Of a DNA stretch of 64,000 nt, positions 42,904-52,133 are shown piece after piece. Within the stretch, counting starts at the first letter, position 1. Every line of letters starts with the position of its first letter. A program made the position numbers and the translations under genes. A model generated the notes under the pieces. It did not search any database and was not told the DNA's origin. It saw nothing but the letters and a program-made list of their open reading frames with translations. Source of the DNA: Streptomyces sp. V1I1 (GTDB lineage: Bacteria > Actinomycetota > Actinomycetes > Streptomycetales > Streptomycetaceae); NCBI RefSeq assembly GCF_030817355.1, contig NZ_JAUSZH010000001.1, positions 558,001-622,000 of the forward strand, given 5' to 3'.

Positions 42904-44045
42904 GAGGCGGTTCTATCTCACGGTGAGTGGTGCTGCACCTGCGACGACGCCACCCGCACCGTCGGAACCAGCGGTGTCCTGGAGATCCGGCTCGAAGCTG
43001 TGAACGGCGGGCTGCGGTACACCCGCCCCGAGAGAAGGTTTCTGAACCTTTTGTCACTCGTTGGGCAGCGCATTAATGTTCACCGTGATGACGCCGCGGC
43101 AGGTCCGCCCGTGCTGGCGGCCTATTGGCGCCGGCCTGGGCCCGACGACGAGAGCCCTGTCGCCAAGCGCCAACGCCTGACAGACCGGCTGACGTCGCGG
43201 AGCGGACGCGCCGCGATAATCGGTATCGCCGTGGCCACCGTGATCACCGAGGTGGTGTGTGTCGTATTGCGCGAGTTCCCCTGAGTGAGTCTCTTTGCGC
43301 TTTTCGGGGTCCCGATGGTCCGGTCCTGGTGGGCTGCAGTCAGTGGGGACCGAGCGGGCAGCAGCATGTTCGAGCGGGCGAGCACGCCAACGGGAGCCAT
43401 CCTGCCTGTGTGTTCGCCCGCCGTGCCGCACATTCCCCCCAGGGGTGCAACGGGGCGGTGCCCATGCCACGCGTGCGCATGGAGGGGTCCGGCGGAGACG
43501 TGAAAGGCCACGCAGGCACCGACGGCCATTGTCCAGGCCAGGTCCAAGGGTGTATTCCCCAGGGCTCGTCAGCCGGAGTGCAAGCCTGCGCGCACCATAC
43601 TTTTCGGTGTCCTGGAGGCGGGACCCTGATCTCGGGGACGCCCTCCCTGGTGCTGCTCGCCGCGGTGGGTGCGCCTGCCGCGAACGGCAGGCGTCGCGGA
43701 ACGGTGTCCCAAGCCGGCGTCAGCGGCGTGGGGCCCATGCGTGCCCCGTCCGCAACGGACTCTCCCTGCCCCACAGTTCAGGCGCCGTCGAGGGCAACAT
43801 CAATCGCCTGAAGAGGGGGCGCCGCGTTGATTCGTCCACCGCCATGCACTTCGAGCACATGCCCGAACTGAGGGAGCTACAGCCACCCTGCGCCCTCGGG
43901 GCGCGGACGGCCGCTCGTACCGGCCTTTCGCCCACAACGGCTGGTAACCATCACCGCCCGACAATTGACGGACACCGAAAGGGTTTCCGGCAGACACGGA
44001 AGGCAACTCGAGGCTCAGGGACCAGCCCTGGCCGGAAGGAACCTC
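42904..44045. other. 1.1-kb region without an intact gene; ISL3-like fragment
   Basis: No complete gene is supported on either strand. At about 43738-43830 the plus strand reads RNGLSLPHSSGAVEGNINRL, resembling the conserved C-terminus of ISL3-family transposases (SLPYSSGAVEG.VNRIK), out of context. A hydrophobic stretch AAIIGIAVATVITEVVCVVL near 43210-43270 may be a decayed membrane protein. Confidence 0.45.
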
Positions 44046-44408
44046 GTGGTTGTCACCGCTCTCCTCTTACCTCCTCTGCTGCTGTGCGCCCTGCTCGCCC
44101 TGGGCCGCTACGAAGAACGCGTGCTGGGCCGGCCCAGCCACACCTCACACCAGCGCCATCTGCACGCCGTACCGGAACCCACGCTGCTCCACCGTCCACA
44201 GCAAGGGCGGCACGTGGGTGAGGCTGTCGGCCCGGCGTCTGCCGGCCGCCCAACGGGCCTCCCTCGGTGCAACGTCATGCGGACGAGGTGCCGGTCTGTC
44301 CGGTCGCAGGCAGGGCATCGGCCGCATCCCGAGGCTGGCCGCCTGACCCCCGGCCTGGAACGTCCACCGGCCCGTCACAGTTTTCGGGTGTCGCGGGGCT
44401 CGACCTAG
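44046..44408 (+). CDS. Small membrane protein, possibly C-terminally altered
   Basis: GTG 44046 follows GGAAGGAAC. The first 40 residues, VVTALLLPPLLLCALLALGR then YEERVLGRP, look like a one-helix Streptomyces protein of about 60 residues; the remaining Arg/Pro-rich 70 residues look like read-through of noncoding sequence, suggesting a lost stop or frameshift. Confidence 0.45.
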   Translation: MVVTALLLPPLLLCALLALGRYEERVLGRPSHTSHQRHLHAVPEPTLLHRPQQGRHVGEAVGPASAGRPTGLPRCNVMRTRCRSVRSQAGHRPHPEAGRLTPGLERPPARHSFRVSRGST

Positions 44409-45291
44409 GGCTCTTCCTCCGCGGGGTGGCCGGTTTCGATGGCGCGCCGGCGTTCGAGTTCGGCATTGAACTCCAGTCCGAGGAGGATCGCGATGTTGGA
44501 GAGCCACAGCCAGCATCAGGAAGTTGATGACCGCCGCGAGGCTGCCCTATGTCTTGTCGTAGCTGGAGAAGTTCGCCACGTACAGCGCGAAGCGGCTGAG
44601 GCAACGATCCAGATGACCACCGCCAGGATGCTGCCGGGGCTGACCCAGCGGAAACCTCGTTTGACGTTCGGGGCCGCCCAGTACAACAGGGCGATCACCA
44701 GACTGAACAACAAGATCAGCACGGGCCACTTGGCGATGTTCCACACCGTGACGGCCGTATCGCCCACCCCGAGGACTTCCCCCGCCTTCTTGGCCAGAGC
44801 GCCGGTGAAGACCACGCCGACCGCGATGGCGGCCAGCAGCACCACGACGATCGTGATGACGAGGCGGGTGGGCAGGGTCTTCCAAACCCTCGCCGATGTC
44901 GTACACGGCGTTGGAGGCGCGCATGAAGGCCGCGATGTAGCCGGAGGCCGACCACAAGGCGACCGCGATGCCGATGATCGGAGCGATGCCTGCTTTGCCT
45001 TGGCTGCTCTGCAACTGCGTCAGCATGCTGTTCAGGATGTCGCGGACGGAACGGGCGCCAGACTGCCCACATTGTCGATCAGCGCAGGCCCAGGATCGAT
45101 ACCAGAGCCAGCAGGGCCGGGAAGATCGCCAGCACCCCGTAGTAGGTCGGGGCGGCCGCCAAGTCGGTCTGGTTGTCGTCCTTGAACTCTTTGACGGTGC
45201 GTTTCAGCACGAACACAGCGCCGGCCAGAGCACCGCTTACCGCGCCCAGGGCCAGGCCTACCGGCTTGTAGGCAACCTTGGACGCTTTCAT
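44405..45291 (-). pseudogene. YihY/BrkB family membrane protein, multiply broken
   Basis: ATG 45291 starts KRTVKEFKDDNQTDLAAAPT, YYGVLAIFPALLALVSILGL; frames then change near 45078, 44885 and 44590, reading VRDILNSMLTQLQSSQGKAG, SASGYIAAFMRASNAVYDIG, VVLLAAIAVGVVFTGALAKK and FALYVANFSSYDKT. A TAG stands where Tyr is expected before GSLAAVINFL, and a last shift precedes LGLEFNAELERRRAIETGHP with stop 44405. At least four lesions. Third gene of an operon with DUF3618 and holin-like genes. Confidence 0.85.
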
Positions 45292-45719
45292 CAGCTCCTC
45301 CTCCTGCGGCAGGCGAGGATGACGACAGCCAGGGCGGCCGCGCCGGCGATGAGCAGTTTGCGGTTGCCGCGCGCGAGCTGCGCGGCCTGGCCGGCCTTGT
45401 CGCGCACCGGCTCCGGGGTGCTGTCGTGGATCTTTTCCCCGAGCATGTGGGCAGTCTCGGTCAGCTGCTGCTTGGCGTGCGCGGCCTTGTCGCGTACCGG
45501 CTCAGGAGTCTTGTCCTGCACCGCATGCAGAGCATGGGAGGCCTTGTCCTGCATCTGGCTCTTGACCTTCGTAGCCTTCTGCTGCGCCTGTGCCTTGATG
45601 CCGGCTTTGGCGGCCAGCGCCTCGACCGTCTCGCCGAGTTCCTCGCGGGTCCCCTCCACCTGCTCACGCAGCTCCTCGGCGGTGGGTATTGCGTCCTTGT
45701 CCTGGGACTTGTCCGTCAT
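45291..45719 (-). CDS. DUF3618 protein
   Basis: A 142-residue protein: IPTAEELREQVEGTREELGE is the DUF3618 signature, followed by an Ala/Gln/Lys-rich helix with two TPEPVRDKA repeats and a C-terminal membrane helix LLIAGAAALAVVIL ending in a basic tail. ATG 45719 overlaps the holin-like stop, and its own stop shares a base with the YihY start. Usually found with these two neighbours; role in envelope organisation is assumed. Confidence 0.85.
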   Translation of the reverse strand: MTDKSQDKDAIPTAEELREQVEGTREELGETVEALAAKAGIKAQAQQKATKVKSQMQDKASHALHAVQDKTPEPVRDKAAHAKQQLTETAHMLGEKIHDSTPEPVRDKAGQAAQLARGNRKLLIAGAAALAVVILACRRRRS

Positions 45720-46126
45720 CGGTGTGCCCTCTCCTTGATCTCGGCCACGTCGCTCTTGACGCCTTCCATGGCTTGTTCGGGGGTGGGCGGGGTGGCCTGG
45801 CTGACGTGCTTCTTGCCCACCGCAGCGAGGACGCCGGCCACCGCGAGCAGGACGGCGGTCACGGTCAGCGCCGAGCCCCACAGCGGCCAGACCAGGTCCA
45901 GCGCCACGATCGCGGTGGCCGCGAGAGCCTGCAGGGCGAGGAATCCGACCACGCCCGCTCCGCCGAACAGCCCGCCCCCGATCCCGAACCGCTTGCCCTT
46001 GTGCTGCATCTCCGCCTGCGCCAGTCGCAGTTCCTGCCGCATCAGCTGGGAGATCTGTTCCGATGCCTGCTTGACCAGCTCGCCCACCGACTCCTGGCGC
46101 GGCGGGTTGTCCAGTGGACTGTTCAT
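45716..46126 (-). CDS. Holin-like (Phage_holin_3_6/DUF1469) membrane protein
   Basis: A 136-residue protein: amphipathic helix ESVGELVKQASEQISQLMRQ, ELRLAQAEM, then two membrane segments (GGGLFGGAGVVGFLALQALA and WGSALTVTAVLLAVAGVLAA). The family name is historical; in actinobacteria these are chromosomal genes followed by DUF3618, as here. First gene of the operon. Confidence 0.85.
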   Translation of the reverse strand: MNSPLDNPPRQESVGELVKQASEQISQLMRQELRLAQAEMQHKGKRFGIGGGLFGGAGVVGFLALQALAATAIVALDLVWPLWGSALTVTAVLLAVAGVLAAVGKKHVSQATPPTPEQAMEGVKSDVAEIKERAHR

Positions 46127-46377
46127 CGTCGTGACTTCCTTCCGTTGCTCGGCCGGTGGGGGCAGGAGTCAGGTACGAGAAGCGGACGTCAGATCCCCTC
46201 GGTCACGATGTCGGTGGTGCCCTGGGGCGTCGGCGTCGCATGTGCCGGGCCCTGGCCGGCGGCCTCCAAGCGAGTCGCCGTGAGCGCCTACTGCTGTTGG
46301 GTTGCGCGGCGTGATCTGGTCGGTGGGTACCCGAGCCGGGCCGACTCATTCGGCTGCCGGCAGCCGGGCCTGAGGCG

Positions 46378-46929
46378 TTATGGCAGCAGCCCGCGGAGCA
46401 GCAGTCGGGGTGCGCGGTTGATCAGACAGGCGCTGGCCAGGCCGATGGTGGTGCCAACTGCGACGTCGCTGGGATAGTGCGCGCCGCTGTGGACGCGCTC
46501 CAGAGCCACCATCACGGCGGGGACCGCGGCGGCCACTCCCCACGCCGGGGAAGAGGCCGTCACTGCGGCAGCGAAGCCCACGGCGGCGGCGGTGTGCCCG
46601 GAGGGGAGGGAGGAGGTGTCCGGACGGTCTTCGACGTCGCCGTGCGGAATCAACTGCTCGGGCGGCCTGCGCCGGTCCGAGATTTGCTTGCCCACCGCAT
46701 TCGCCAGCAGCTGCGCGGTGAGCATACTCAGCACGCCCGCCGCAGCGGCCTTGCGCCCCGAACGGCCCGCGGTTGCAGCCATCAGCCCCGCCATGCCCCA
46801 CCACAGCTTGGTGCCTTCGGCCGCGGACTCGACCGCAGGCAACGCCCGCCGCGCCCAGGCCGATTCCCATGAAGCGGCCTGGCGGGTCAGGCGCCGGTCG
46901 AGGCGACGGACATCGTTGAGAAGGCGCAT
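46378..46929 (-). CDS. PAP2-family phosphatase
   Basis: A 183-residue membrane phosphatase with the three family motifs: KQISDRRRP (K-x6-RP), LPSGHTAA (PSGH) and ERVHSGAHYPSDV (R-x-x-x-G-x-H-x-x-x-D). Several hydrophobic helices surround them. Substrates of this family are lipid phosphates such as undecaprenyl or phosphatidic acid phosphates. ATG 46929 lies at the edge of an AT-rich palindrome. Confidence 0.87.
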   Translation of the reverse strand: MRLLNDVRRLDRRLTRQAASWESAWARRALPAVESAAEGTKLWWGMAGLMAATAGRSGRKAAAAGVLSMLTAQLLANAVGKQISDRRRPPEQLIPHGDVEDRPDTSSLPSGHTAAAVGFAAAVTASSPAWGVAAAVPAVMVALERVHSGAHYPSDVAVGTTIGLASACLINRAPRLLLRGLLP

Positions 46930-47106
46930 GATCAATTGATTCCCATCGCCCAGACTACGTCGACATCGCCCACGTCATGGCCGACCTACCCACGGTGGCT
47001 CGACGGGCAAACAGCCCAGCCACAGCCGCGGGCGCGCGCTGGTCACCGCAAAACGTGACCGGGCTCGTCCTGCGCGTGACCAGCGCGACCGTTCGCATCG
47101 CCCAGC

Positions 47107-47171
47107 CCGTTCCGCGTTGGCCGGTCCGCCCCCCTGTGGCCCGGCACTTGCCCGCGAACCAGCTCAACGGC
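47107..47171 (+). repeat. 65-bp repeat, copy 2
   Basis: Second copy of the element at 42110-42172, with the same start and end and a few changes. It lies 72 bp upstream of the truncated CBS gene. The region 46930-47106 before it shows no gene. Confidence 0.8.
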
Positions 47172-47243
47172 CTTGCGCTGTATCCGGTCGTGCCCGGCCC
47201 ATTCAGGGCCGCCGCCTGACCCGGACCGCCTCATCCTCAAGGC

Positions 47244-47519
47244 ATGCTGACGGACCGCGACATTGTGGTGAAGGTTTTGGGCGCGGGTAAGGACCCCGGG
47301 CAGACGAAGGCAGGCGAACTCGCCCAGGGCGAGGCGGTGACCATCGGAGCCGACGACGACGCAGGCGAGATTCTGCGCACCATGGCCAGCCACAAGGTGC
47401 GCCGGCTACCGGTCATCGACGGCCACGACTTGGTCGGCATGGTCGCCCAGGCCGACGTCGCCCGCGCTCTGCCCGACCCCCAAGTCGGCGACCTCCTCGA
47501 GGCCCTGTCCACCGACTGA
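47244..47519 (+). pseudogene. CBS-domain protein, 5'-truncated
   Basis: The 91-residue frame starts MLTDRDIVVKVLGAGKDPGQ and contains one complete CBS motif (ASHKVRRLPVIDGHDLVGMV). Usual paired-CBS proteins of this type have about 48 more residues before LTDRDIV; they are absent and the DNA diverges just before ATG 47244. The start has only AAGG close by. It may still be translated as a single-CBS fragment. Confidence 0.72.
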
Positions 47520-47631
47520 CCGGCACACGCCTGAGGGGTGCAGTGAGGAGAGACGCCACCCCTGCACTGACGCAGCGCAGGGGATCCACCGCAGTGGGCC
47601 GTGCCGCAGCGCTGGTGGGGTGACCCCGCCC

Positions 47632-47982
47632 CTACATGTGCGGCTGGCCGTAGTACCGGGCGAACTGCTCCAGGTAGCTGGGCTCGCCGGTGTACTTGGC
47701 CTCGTCGAATTCGGGCGCGTCTTTAATCTGATCCTTCGTCCGGTTGACAAAGACCGTTTCCCCGGCCCTGTCGATGCGCTCGATGGTCCCGGCGGGCAGC
47801 AGCACGTGCTTGCCGAAAATCCAGATACCGGTATCGACAACGACGTGGGAGGAACCAACGTCTTCGGAGTGCTTGTCGATCTTGCCGATGCTGCCATCAG
47901 TGGCCTCGACCTTGTAACCGATGAGGTCGATCCCCTTCTGATATCCCGCGCCCGGTCTATAACCCCAGATGTCTTCGCTCAC
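47632..47982 (-). CDS. PRC-barrel-type protein
   Basis: A 116-residue protein: YQKGIDLIGYKVEATDGSIG, KIDKHSEDVGSSHVVVDTGI and VLLPAGTIERIDRAGETVFV match a PRC-barrel domain, with a C-terminal helical tail EEAKYTGEPSYLEQFARYYG-like. GGAGAGG precedes GTG 47982. Stress-linked PRC proteins of this size are common in Streptomyces; function is not established. Confidence 0.8.
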   Translation of the reverse strand: MSEDIWGYRPGAGYQKGIDLIGYKVEATDGSIGKIDKHSEDVGSSHVVVDTGIWIFGKHVLLPAGTIERIDRAGETVFVNRTKDQIKDAPEFDEAKYTGEPSYLEQFARYYGQPHM

Positions 47983-48728
47983 AGCAATGCCTCTCCGGTG
48001 CGTGACAGATATGAGAATCCGCCGATTGTCGGTGAACGTACTTCCGAAGCCCAGGGGCTGCCACTCAGGGTGTTCCTCCACTGAAGCAATCCCAGATTTC
48101 GCGGCGAGGCCTTTGGAGCGGCCCCCGACAGCACCCGCCACTTCATTTCCGACGCCCTCAAGACCTACACCGACGCAGACACACACTCACCAGCCCAGCA
48201 CCTCAACCGGTCTGTACGGAACACCGCCTCGAAGCCCTGGTCCCGAGGGAGACCAGGGCCTTCGATCACGCCGGCCCGGAAGAGGGAACCGGGGGGCTGA
48301 CGCGGCCCCGACGCCGGGCGGGAATCGGAGCCGCGGACTGCACAGGTCCGACGTAGGGGTCCAAACCAGTGCACGCGTCACCCCACCAACGCCGACAGCA
48401 ACCGTAAGGACACGGCCCGCGTCAACCCCGCCCGAGCTCAACTACTGGCGGCTTTCCCGCTCACCTCGGTCACCCACGCTTCACGATCGTTCCCTTGGCG
48501 CTCATGACTGTCCCATTGTTCCCCGAGGCTGATGACCCGGGCGATCTTCCCCGGGCAACAGCTCGGCGTCCACGAGCGGCCCCCGAGATGGCCGAGCCGC
48601 TCGGGGGATGCCGCTCCTGCCCTGTCAGCGGATGAGGTGGACGGTGAGCTGCGTATCCGTGTCACCCACGGTGTCGGCGTGGATGTAGCCGCGGGCTGTG
48701 CGGTAGCCCTCCGTACCTCCGGTGATGG
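47983..48728. other. Region of gene fragments without intact genes
   Basis: At about 48110-48210 the plus strand reads AFGAAPDSTRHFISDALKTY, an isolated protein-like tail. On the minus strand 48728 to the stop at 48625 reads EGYRTARGYIHADTVGDTDT then QLTVHLIR, the end of another lost gene. Neither has a beginning. Confidence 0.4.
48235..48258. terminator. Hairpin terminator candidate
   Basis: CCCTGGTC (48235-48242) pairs with GACCAGGG (48251-48258) around an 8-nt loop, with partial extension outward (GAAG/CTTC with one bulge). No U-run follows, as is common in Streptomyces. Confidence 0.5.
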
Positions 48729-48851
48729 GGCATACAGGAACCAATCAGCTTCGGCGTGGGCGCGGTGAATCAGGCGGGAGGCGAGGACATTGCCCTGGCC
48801 GGCCGCAGCCATCGCAGTGTCGACCAGGACGATGTGCATGGCGTCGCTCAC
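48729..48851 (-). pseudogene. Truncated second copy of the PIN-like gene
   Basis: Reads MHIVLVDTAMAAAGQGNVLA then SRLIHRAHAEADWFLYAP, nearly identical to the first 40 residues of the protein at 38515-38895; the DNA agrees at roughly 90 percent over about 120 bp. After YAP it passes into unrelated sequence, and no antitoxin precedes it. Confidence 0.8.
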
Positions 48852-48894
48852 TGCTGATGAGGATCCGTGAATTTTTTCCGACGCGGCATCGGCA

Positions 48895-49824
48895 TCAGGC
48901 GATGTCCAGGACTGCCTTGCCGTGGAGGCGGCGTTGGAGAAGGGCGTCGATGGCGTCGGCGGCTCCGTCCCAGCTGCTGCGCCACGAGATCTGCGGGTCG
49001 AGTTCGCCGGCGGCGACACGGTGAGCAAGCCAGGTCAGGTCGGGCGCGAGGCCCGTGCAGGCAGGCAGGGCGAAGGCAACGATTGAGCGGTTGTGCCGAC
49101 CGTGGTCGCCGAAGAGTGCGCCGAAGGGGAAGGATTCGCCCTGGTGAGCGGAGTGCCCGACGGCGACCAGAGTGCCTCCCTGAGCCAACATGCTGTACGC
49201 GTCGACGAGTTGCTGGCCGCCTACCATGTCCACGACGCCGTCCACCGGCTCCTTGACCTCGAGTGGACTGGCCACCACCTCATGCGCCCCGTTCGCCCGC
49301 AGGCTGTCGCCGTGCCTTTCCGGGTCTCCAGTGGATGCGATGACATGGGCTCCACCGAGGCGGGCGAGCCGCACGGCATACCGGCCGGTGCCGCCCGTGG
49401 CGCCGGTGACCAGGATGCGCCTGCCCAGGAGTGGGCCCGTACGGTGCAGGGCCCGCAGGGCACTGGCTCCGGCGACGGGGACCGTGCTGACCACTCCCGG
49501 ATCGGCTCCGGGAGGGACCGTGCCGATCCAGGCGGTGTCCACGGCACGGAGTTCCGCCCACGCGCCGTCGATGCCGAGCGTGACCACAGAGGTGCCGGCC
49601 GCCGGGCCGGACCCGTCAGCGGCGGCCCGCACCACCACCCCGGCCGCGTCCCAGCCGAGGACGGCGCCGTCGGGCGCTTCTTGCAGGCTGAACCGGACTT
49701 CACCGTAGTTGAGGGAAGTCGCCGTCACCCGAATCAGAGCTTGATGCGGGGCCGGTTCGGGATCGGGCACCTGGCCGAGGCGCAGTCCGGTAGGCGTGGA
49801 GCGGTCAACGAGCAGAGCACGCAT
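48895..49824 (-). CDS. Zinc-type alcohol dehydrogenase-like (MDR) oxidoreductase
   Basis: A 309-residue NADP-dependent MDR enzyme without zinc ligands, quinone-oxidoreductase type. Visible: HQALIRVTATSLNYGEVRFS, LGWDAAGVV, VPVAGASALRALH, the Rossmann loop ILVTGATGGTGRYAVRLARL, and LVAVGHSAHQGESFPFG. ATG 49824 has GGGGA eight bases upstream. Divergent from a TetR gene with a palindrome between, so probably controlled by it. Confidence 0.86.
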   Translation of the reverse strand: MRALLVDRSTPTGLRLGQVPDPEPAPHQALIRVTATSLNYGEVRFSLQEAPDGAVLGWDAAGVVVRAAADGSGPAAGTSVVTLGIDGAWAELRAVDTAWIGTVPPGADPGVVSTVPVAGASALRALHRTGPLLGRRILVTGATGGTGRYAVRLARLGGAHVIASTGDPERHGDSLRANGAHEVVASPLEVKEPVDGVVDMVGGQQLVDAYSMLAQGGTLVAVGHSAHQGESFPFGALFGDHGRHNRSIVAFALPACTGLAPDLTWLAHRVAAGELDPQISWRSSWDGAADAIDALLQRRLHGKAVLDIA

Positions 49825-49862
49825 GGGGGTGTCCCCTTCGCTAGGGATCAAGAACCATAGTT

Positions 49863-49879
49863 ATGCCACTCAGTGGCAT
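49863..49879. promoter_or_regulatory. Palindromic operator between MDR and TetR genes
   Basis: ATGCCACT and AGTGGCAT flank a single C. The 17-bp site lies midway between the divergent starts at 49824 and 49921, where a TetR repressor controlling both would bind. Confidence 0.7.
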
Positions 49880-49920
49880 TCGCGTGCAAGAGGCGTTTGC
49901 CTATTGGGTACGATCGAGCC

Positions 49921-50589
49921 ATGACTGCCGAGCTTCCGTCATCCGGCACCAGCCGGCCTCCGCTGCGTGAGCGCAAGAAGATGCGCACGCGCCAGGCCCT
50001 GATCGACGCCGCCCTGGAGCTGTTCACCACGCGGGGCTTCAGCGGAGTGACCCTCGACGAGCTCTGTGATGCGGTGGACGTCTCCAAGCGCACGTTCTTC
50101 CGCAACTTCGCCAGCAAGGAAGACGTGGCCATGGCACCGACACAGGACTTGTGGCGGACCTTCCTCGACGATCTGGAAACCCGCGAGCCCGGCGGCCGTC
50201 CGCTGGCTGAGATGCTTCAGGAGACCCTGTTTGCCGCGCTGGAGCGGATGACCGAAGAAGGCTGGGCCCGCCGTGTCCTGCTCAGCCGACGGCTGACCGA
50301 GGAGACCCCGTCCATGGACGCGCACGGCCTGCACTTCTGCCACGAGACCAGCCGCACGGCGCTTGACACCCTGCACCGCCGACTCGACTTCGCCGCCCCC
50401 GACGACCTGCGACCGCAGCTCGCCCTGGACTTGCTGGTCGCCGCCTTCCATTGCGCGCTCGACAGATGGACCAACCGACCGGGCACACCAGCCCGCAGTG
50501 ACCTCGCCATCGACATGCGCAACGCATTCGACGCGGTCCCCGGCAGCCTCACCCTGACCGTCAACCTGCGGATCCCATCGGCGCGTTGA
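49921..50589 (+). CDS. TetR family regulator
   Basis: A 222-residue regulator. Helix-turn-helix: TRQALIDAALELFTTRGFSG, VTLDELCDAVDVSKRTFFRN and FASKEDV; the C-terminal ligand domain is helical and variable. Divergent from the MDR oxidoreductase gene, with an intervening palindrome. Confidence 0.88.
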   Translation: MTAELPSSGTSRPPLRERKKMRTRQALIDAALELFTTRGFSGVTLDELCDAVDVSKRTFFRNFASKEDVAMAPTQDLWRTFLDDLETREPGGRPLAEMLQETLFAALERMTEEGWARRVLLSRRLTEETPSMDAHGLHFCHETSRTALDTLHRRLDFAAPDDLRPQLALDLLVAAFHCALDRWTNRPGTPARSDLAIDMRNAFDAVPGSLTLTVNLRIPSAR

Positions 50590-50914
50590 GGAACACGCTT
50601 GGCACCATCCTGGGCGCACCCCGCCACGAGGGTCGACCCACATGCTGTGTGGGGAATCGGAGCAAGCAGGTGTGAGGAGGCCCTGAGCAGAGGGGTGGGG
50701 ATTTTCATAGAGCGCCATCAGAGCCGCATTCCGTCGGTAGCTCACATTCCCACGGAGCGGGATGAACGAGGCCCGGTCGGCGGTGGTGCCACAGCGCCGC
50801 TCCCACAGCCCCCGCACAACGGCTCGGCGTTGCGGCCGCAGGGGCGGGACCGCGGGCCGGCCAGCACCGGCTGCCACGCCGCGACACAGGAAGGAACCTT
50901 TCCTGCCTTCCGCC
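50590..50914. other. Intergenic, no gene seen
   Basis: About 325 bp between the TetR gene and the convergent frameshifted gene. I see neither a gene nor a clear regulatory site. Confidence 0.4.
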
Positions 50915-51818
50915 TCAGCCGACCAGTTCGCTCTGATGCGCGCCCCGCTCCACCGGGCTCGACAGCCCCTCCCCGTACACCACGCGCCACGAACCCTCGG
51001 ACGGCTTGGCACCTGGCTCCAGCTCCATCACGACCGGCTCGCTGCCGTCCGAGGGGATCACCGTGCGGCGGATCGGGTCGGTCCGCTCGCCGAGCAGCCA
51101 CTTGGTGACGATCCCGGTGAGCGTCTGGCCAATCTCGGGGTGCTGCCACGTCACCCAACTACCGGGCGAGTAGCAGCCGGTGGCGGGCTTCGGTGCAGTG
51201 CCTTTGCGGCGGTCCCGCTGCCACGCCTTGCGCACCCGCTCCGGGGTGTCGGCGGCGGCGCGGACGGTGCCGGATACGCGCGGGATGCGCTTCTGGGCGT
51301 CTGCCAGGATCTCGTCCCGTACCGGAAAGGCCGGCCGCGAACGCCTCCCGTACGGCCGTGTGGTCGGTTCCGCTGACGGTCCACTCGCTCTGTACGCGGA
51401 ACACCCGAGGCGACTCCTGCCGCTGGACCGGCCGGAAGGCCGCACCCTTGGCGTCGATGGCTGCCAGAGCCTCCCGGCGCATCTCGCCCACCACCCGCTC
51501 ATACGCCTTGTCCTTGGCCGTGCGGCGCGTCTCCGCAGCCGCTGCGCGCCGCCAGCTCTCCACGGACGCGTACAGGTGCGCGACGTCGGCCGGAGGCTCG
51601 GCCCTCGCGATCTCGGCGAGCAGCGGGGCGGCTTCCTGGTTCACGCGGGCCTCTGCTACCCGCTCCCAGGGCTGTTCGGCTCCGGCGTATTGCGCCGCCC
51701 AGCCCAAGGGGCGGACGGTCTCCGGCAGGTGCGTGATGCTGCCGGACTCGGCGATACGGACCGACAGGGTCAGGACGCTGACGGACTGGCTGACGGTCTC
51801 GGCGGTGTGCGCGCTCAT
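50915..51818 (-). pseudogene. Hypothetical helical protein with a frameshift
   Basis: ATG 51818 (AAAGGG upstream) reads MSAHTAETVSQSVSVLTLSV through a long Ala/Glu/Arg-rich helical region to DHTAVREAFAAG; at about 51330 the frame shifts and continues PAFPVRDEILADAQKRIPRV, SGSWVTWQHPEIG-like PGSWVTWQHPEIGQTLTGIV and ELEPGAKPSEGSWRVVYGEG, stop at 50915. About 300 residues in all. I associate this pattern with Streptomyces mobile elements but cannot name a family. Confidence 0.6.
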
Positions 51819-51913
51819 CACGGGTGCCCTTTCTCGGAGTGTGTTCTCGGCGCGGCGGGGGTGCCACTCCCCCGCCGCCGGTGGTTCGGGCCCCGCCCCC
51901 GTGGGGCGGGGCG

Positions 51914-52110
51914 TCAGCCCCAGGTGACGCGCAGGCCTCGGGCCTGGGCGTACGCGGCGAGCTCGCGCAGCTCGTACAGCCGCGACTGGGCATAGCCCTG
52001 GGAGCGGCCGCAGTCGATGAAGCGGCCATCCGTGACGACGGGGCGCCCGGCGTCCTCAGGGTCGAGGGCGAGCGCGAGCAGGACACGGCCGAGGAAAAGT
52101 TACCTCGGCC
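51914..52110 (-). pseudogene. C-terminal gene fragment
   Basis: Reads LFLGRVLLALALDPEDAGRP, VVTDGRFIDCGRSQGYAQSR then LYELRELAAYAQARGLRVTW with stop at 51914. Upstream of about 52110 it is cut off by sequence leading into the serine protease gene. It lies on the same strand as, and about 95 bp upstream of, the frameshifted gene at 50915-51818, as the rest of one former operon. Confidence 0.55.
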
Positions 52111-52133
52111 TCGACCGGGTCGGGCAAGCCCGC

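Noticed and set aside
44046..44408. Full 120-residue reading as a single natural protein
   Set aside because: Only the first 40 or so residues look protein-like; the remainder has shadow composition, so the entry is kept at low confidence rather than treated as a novel fusion.
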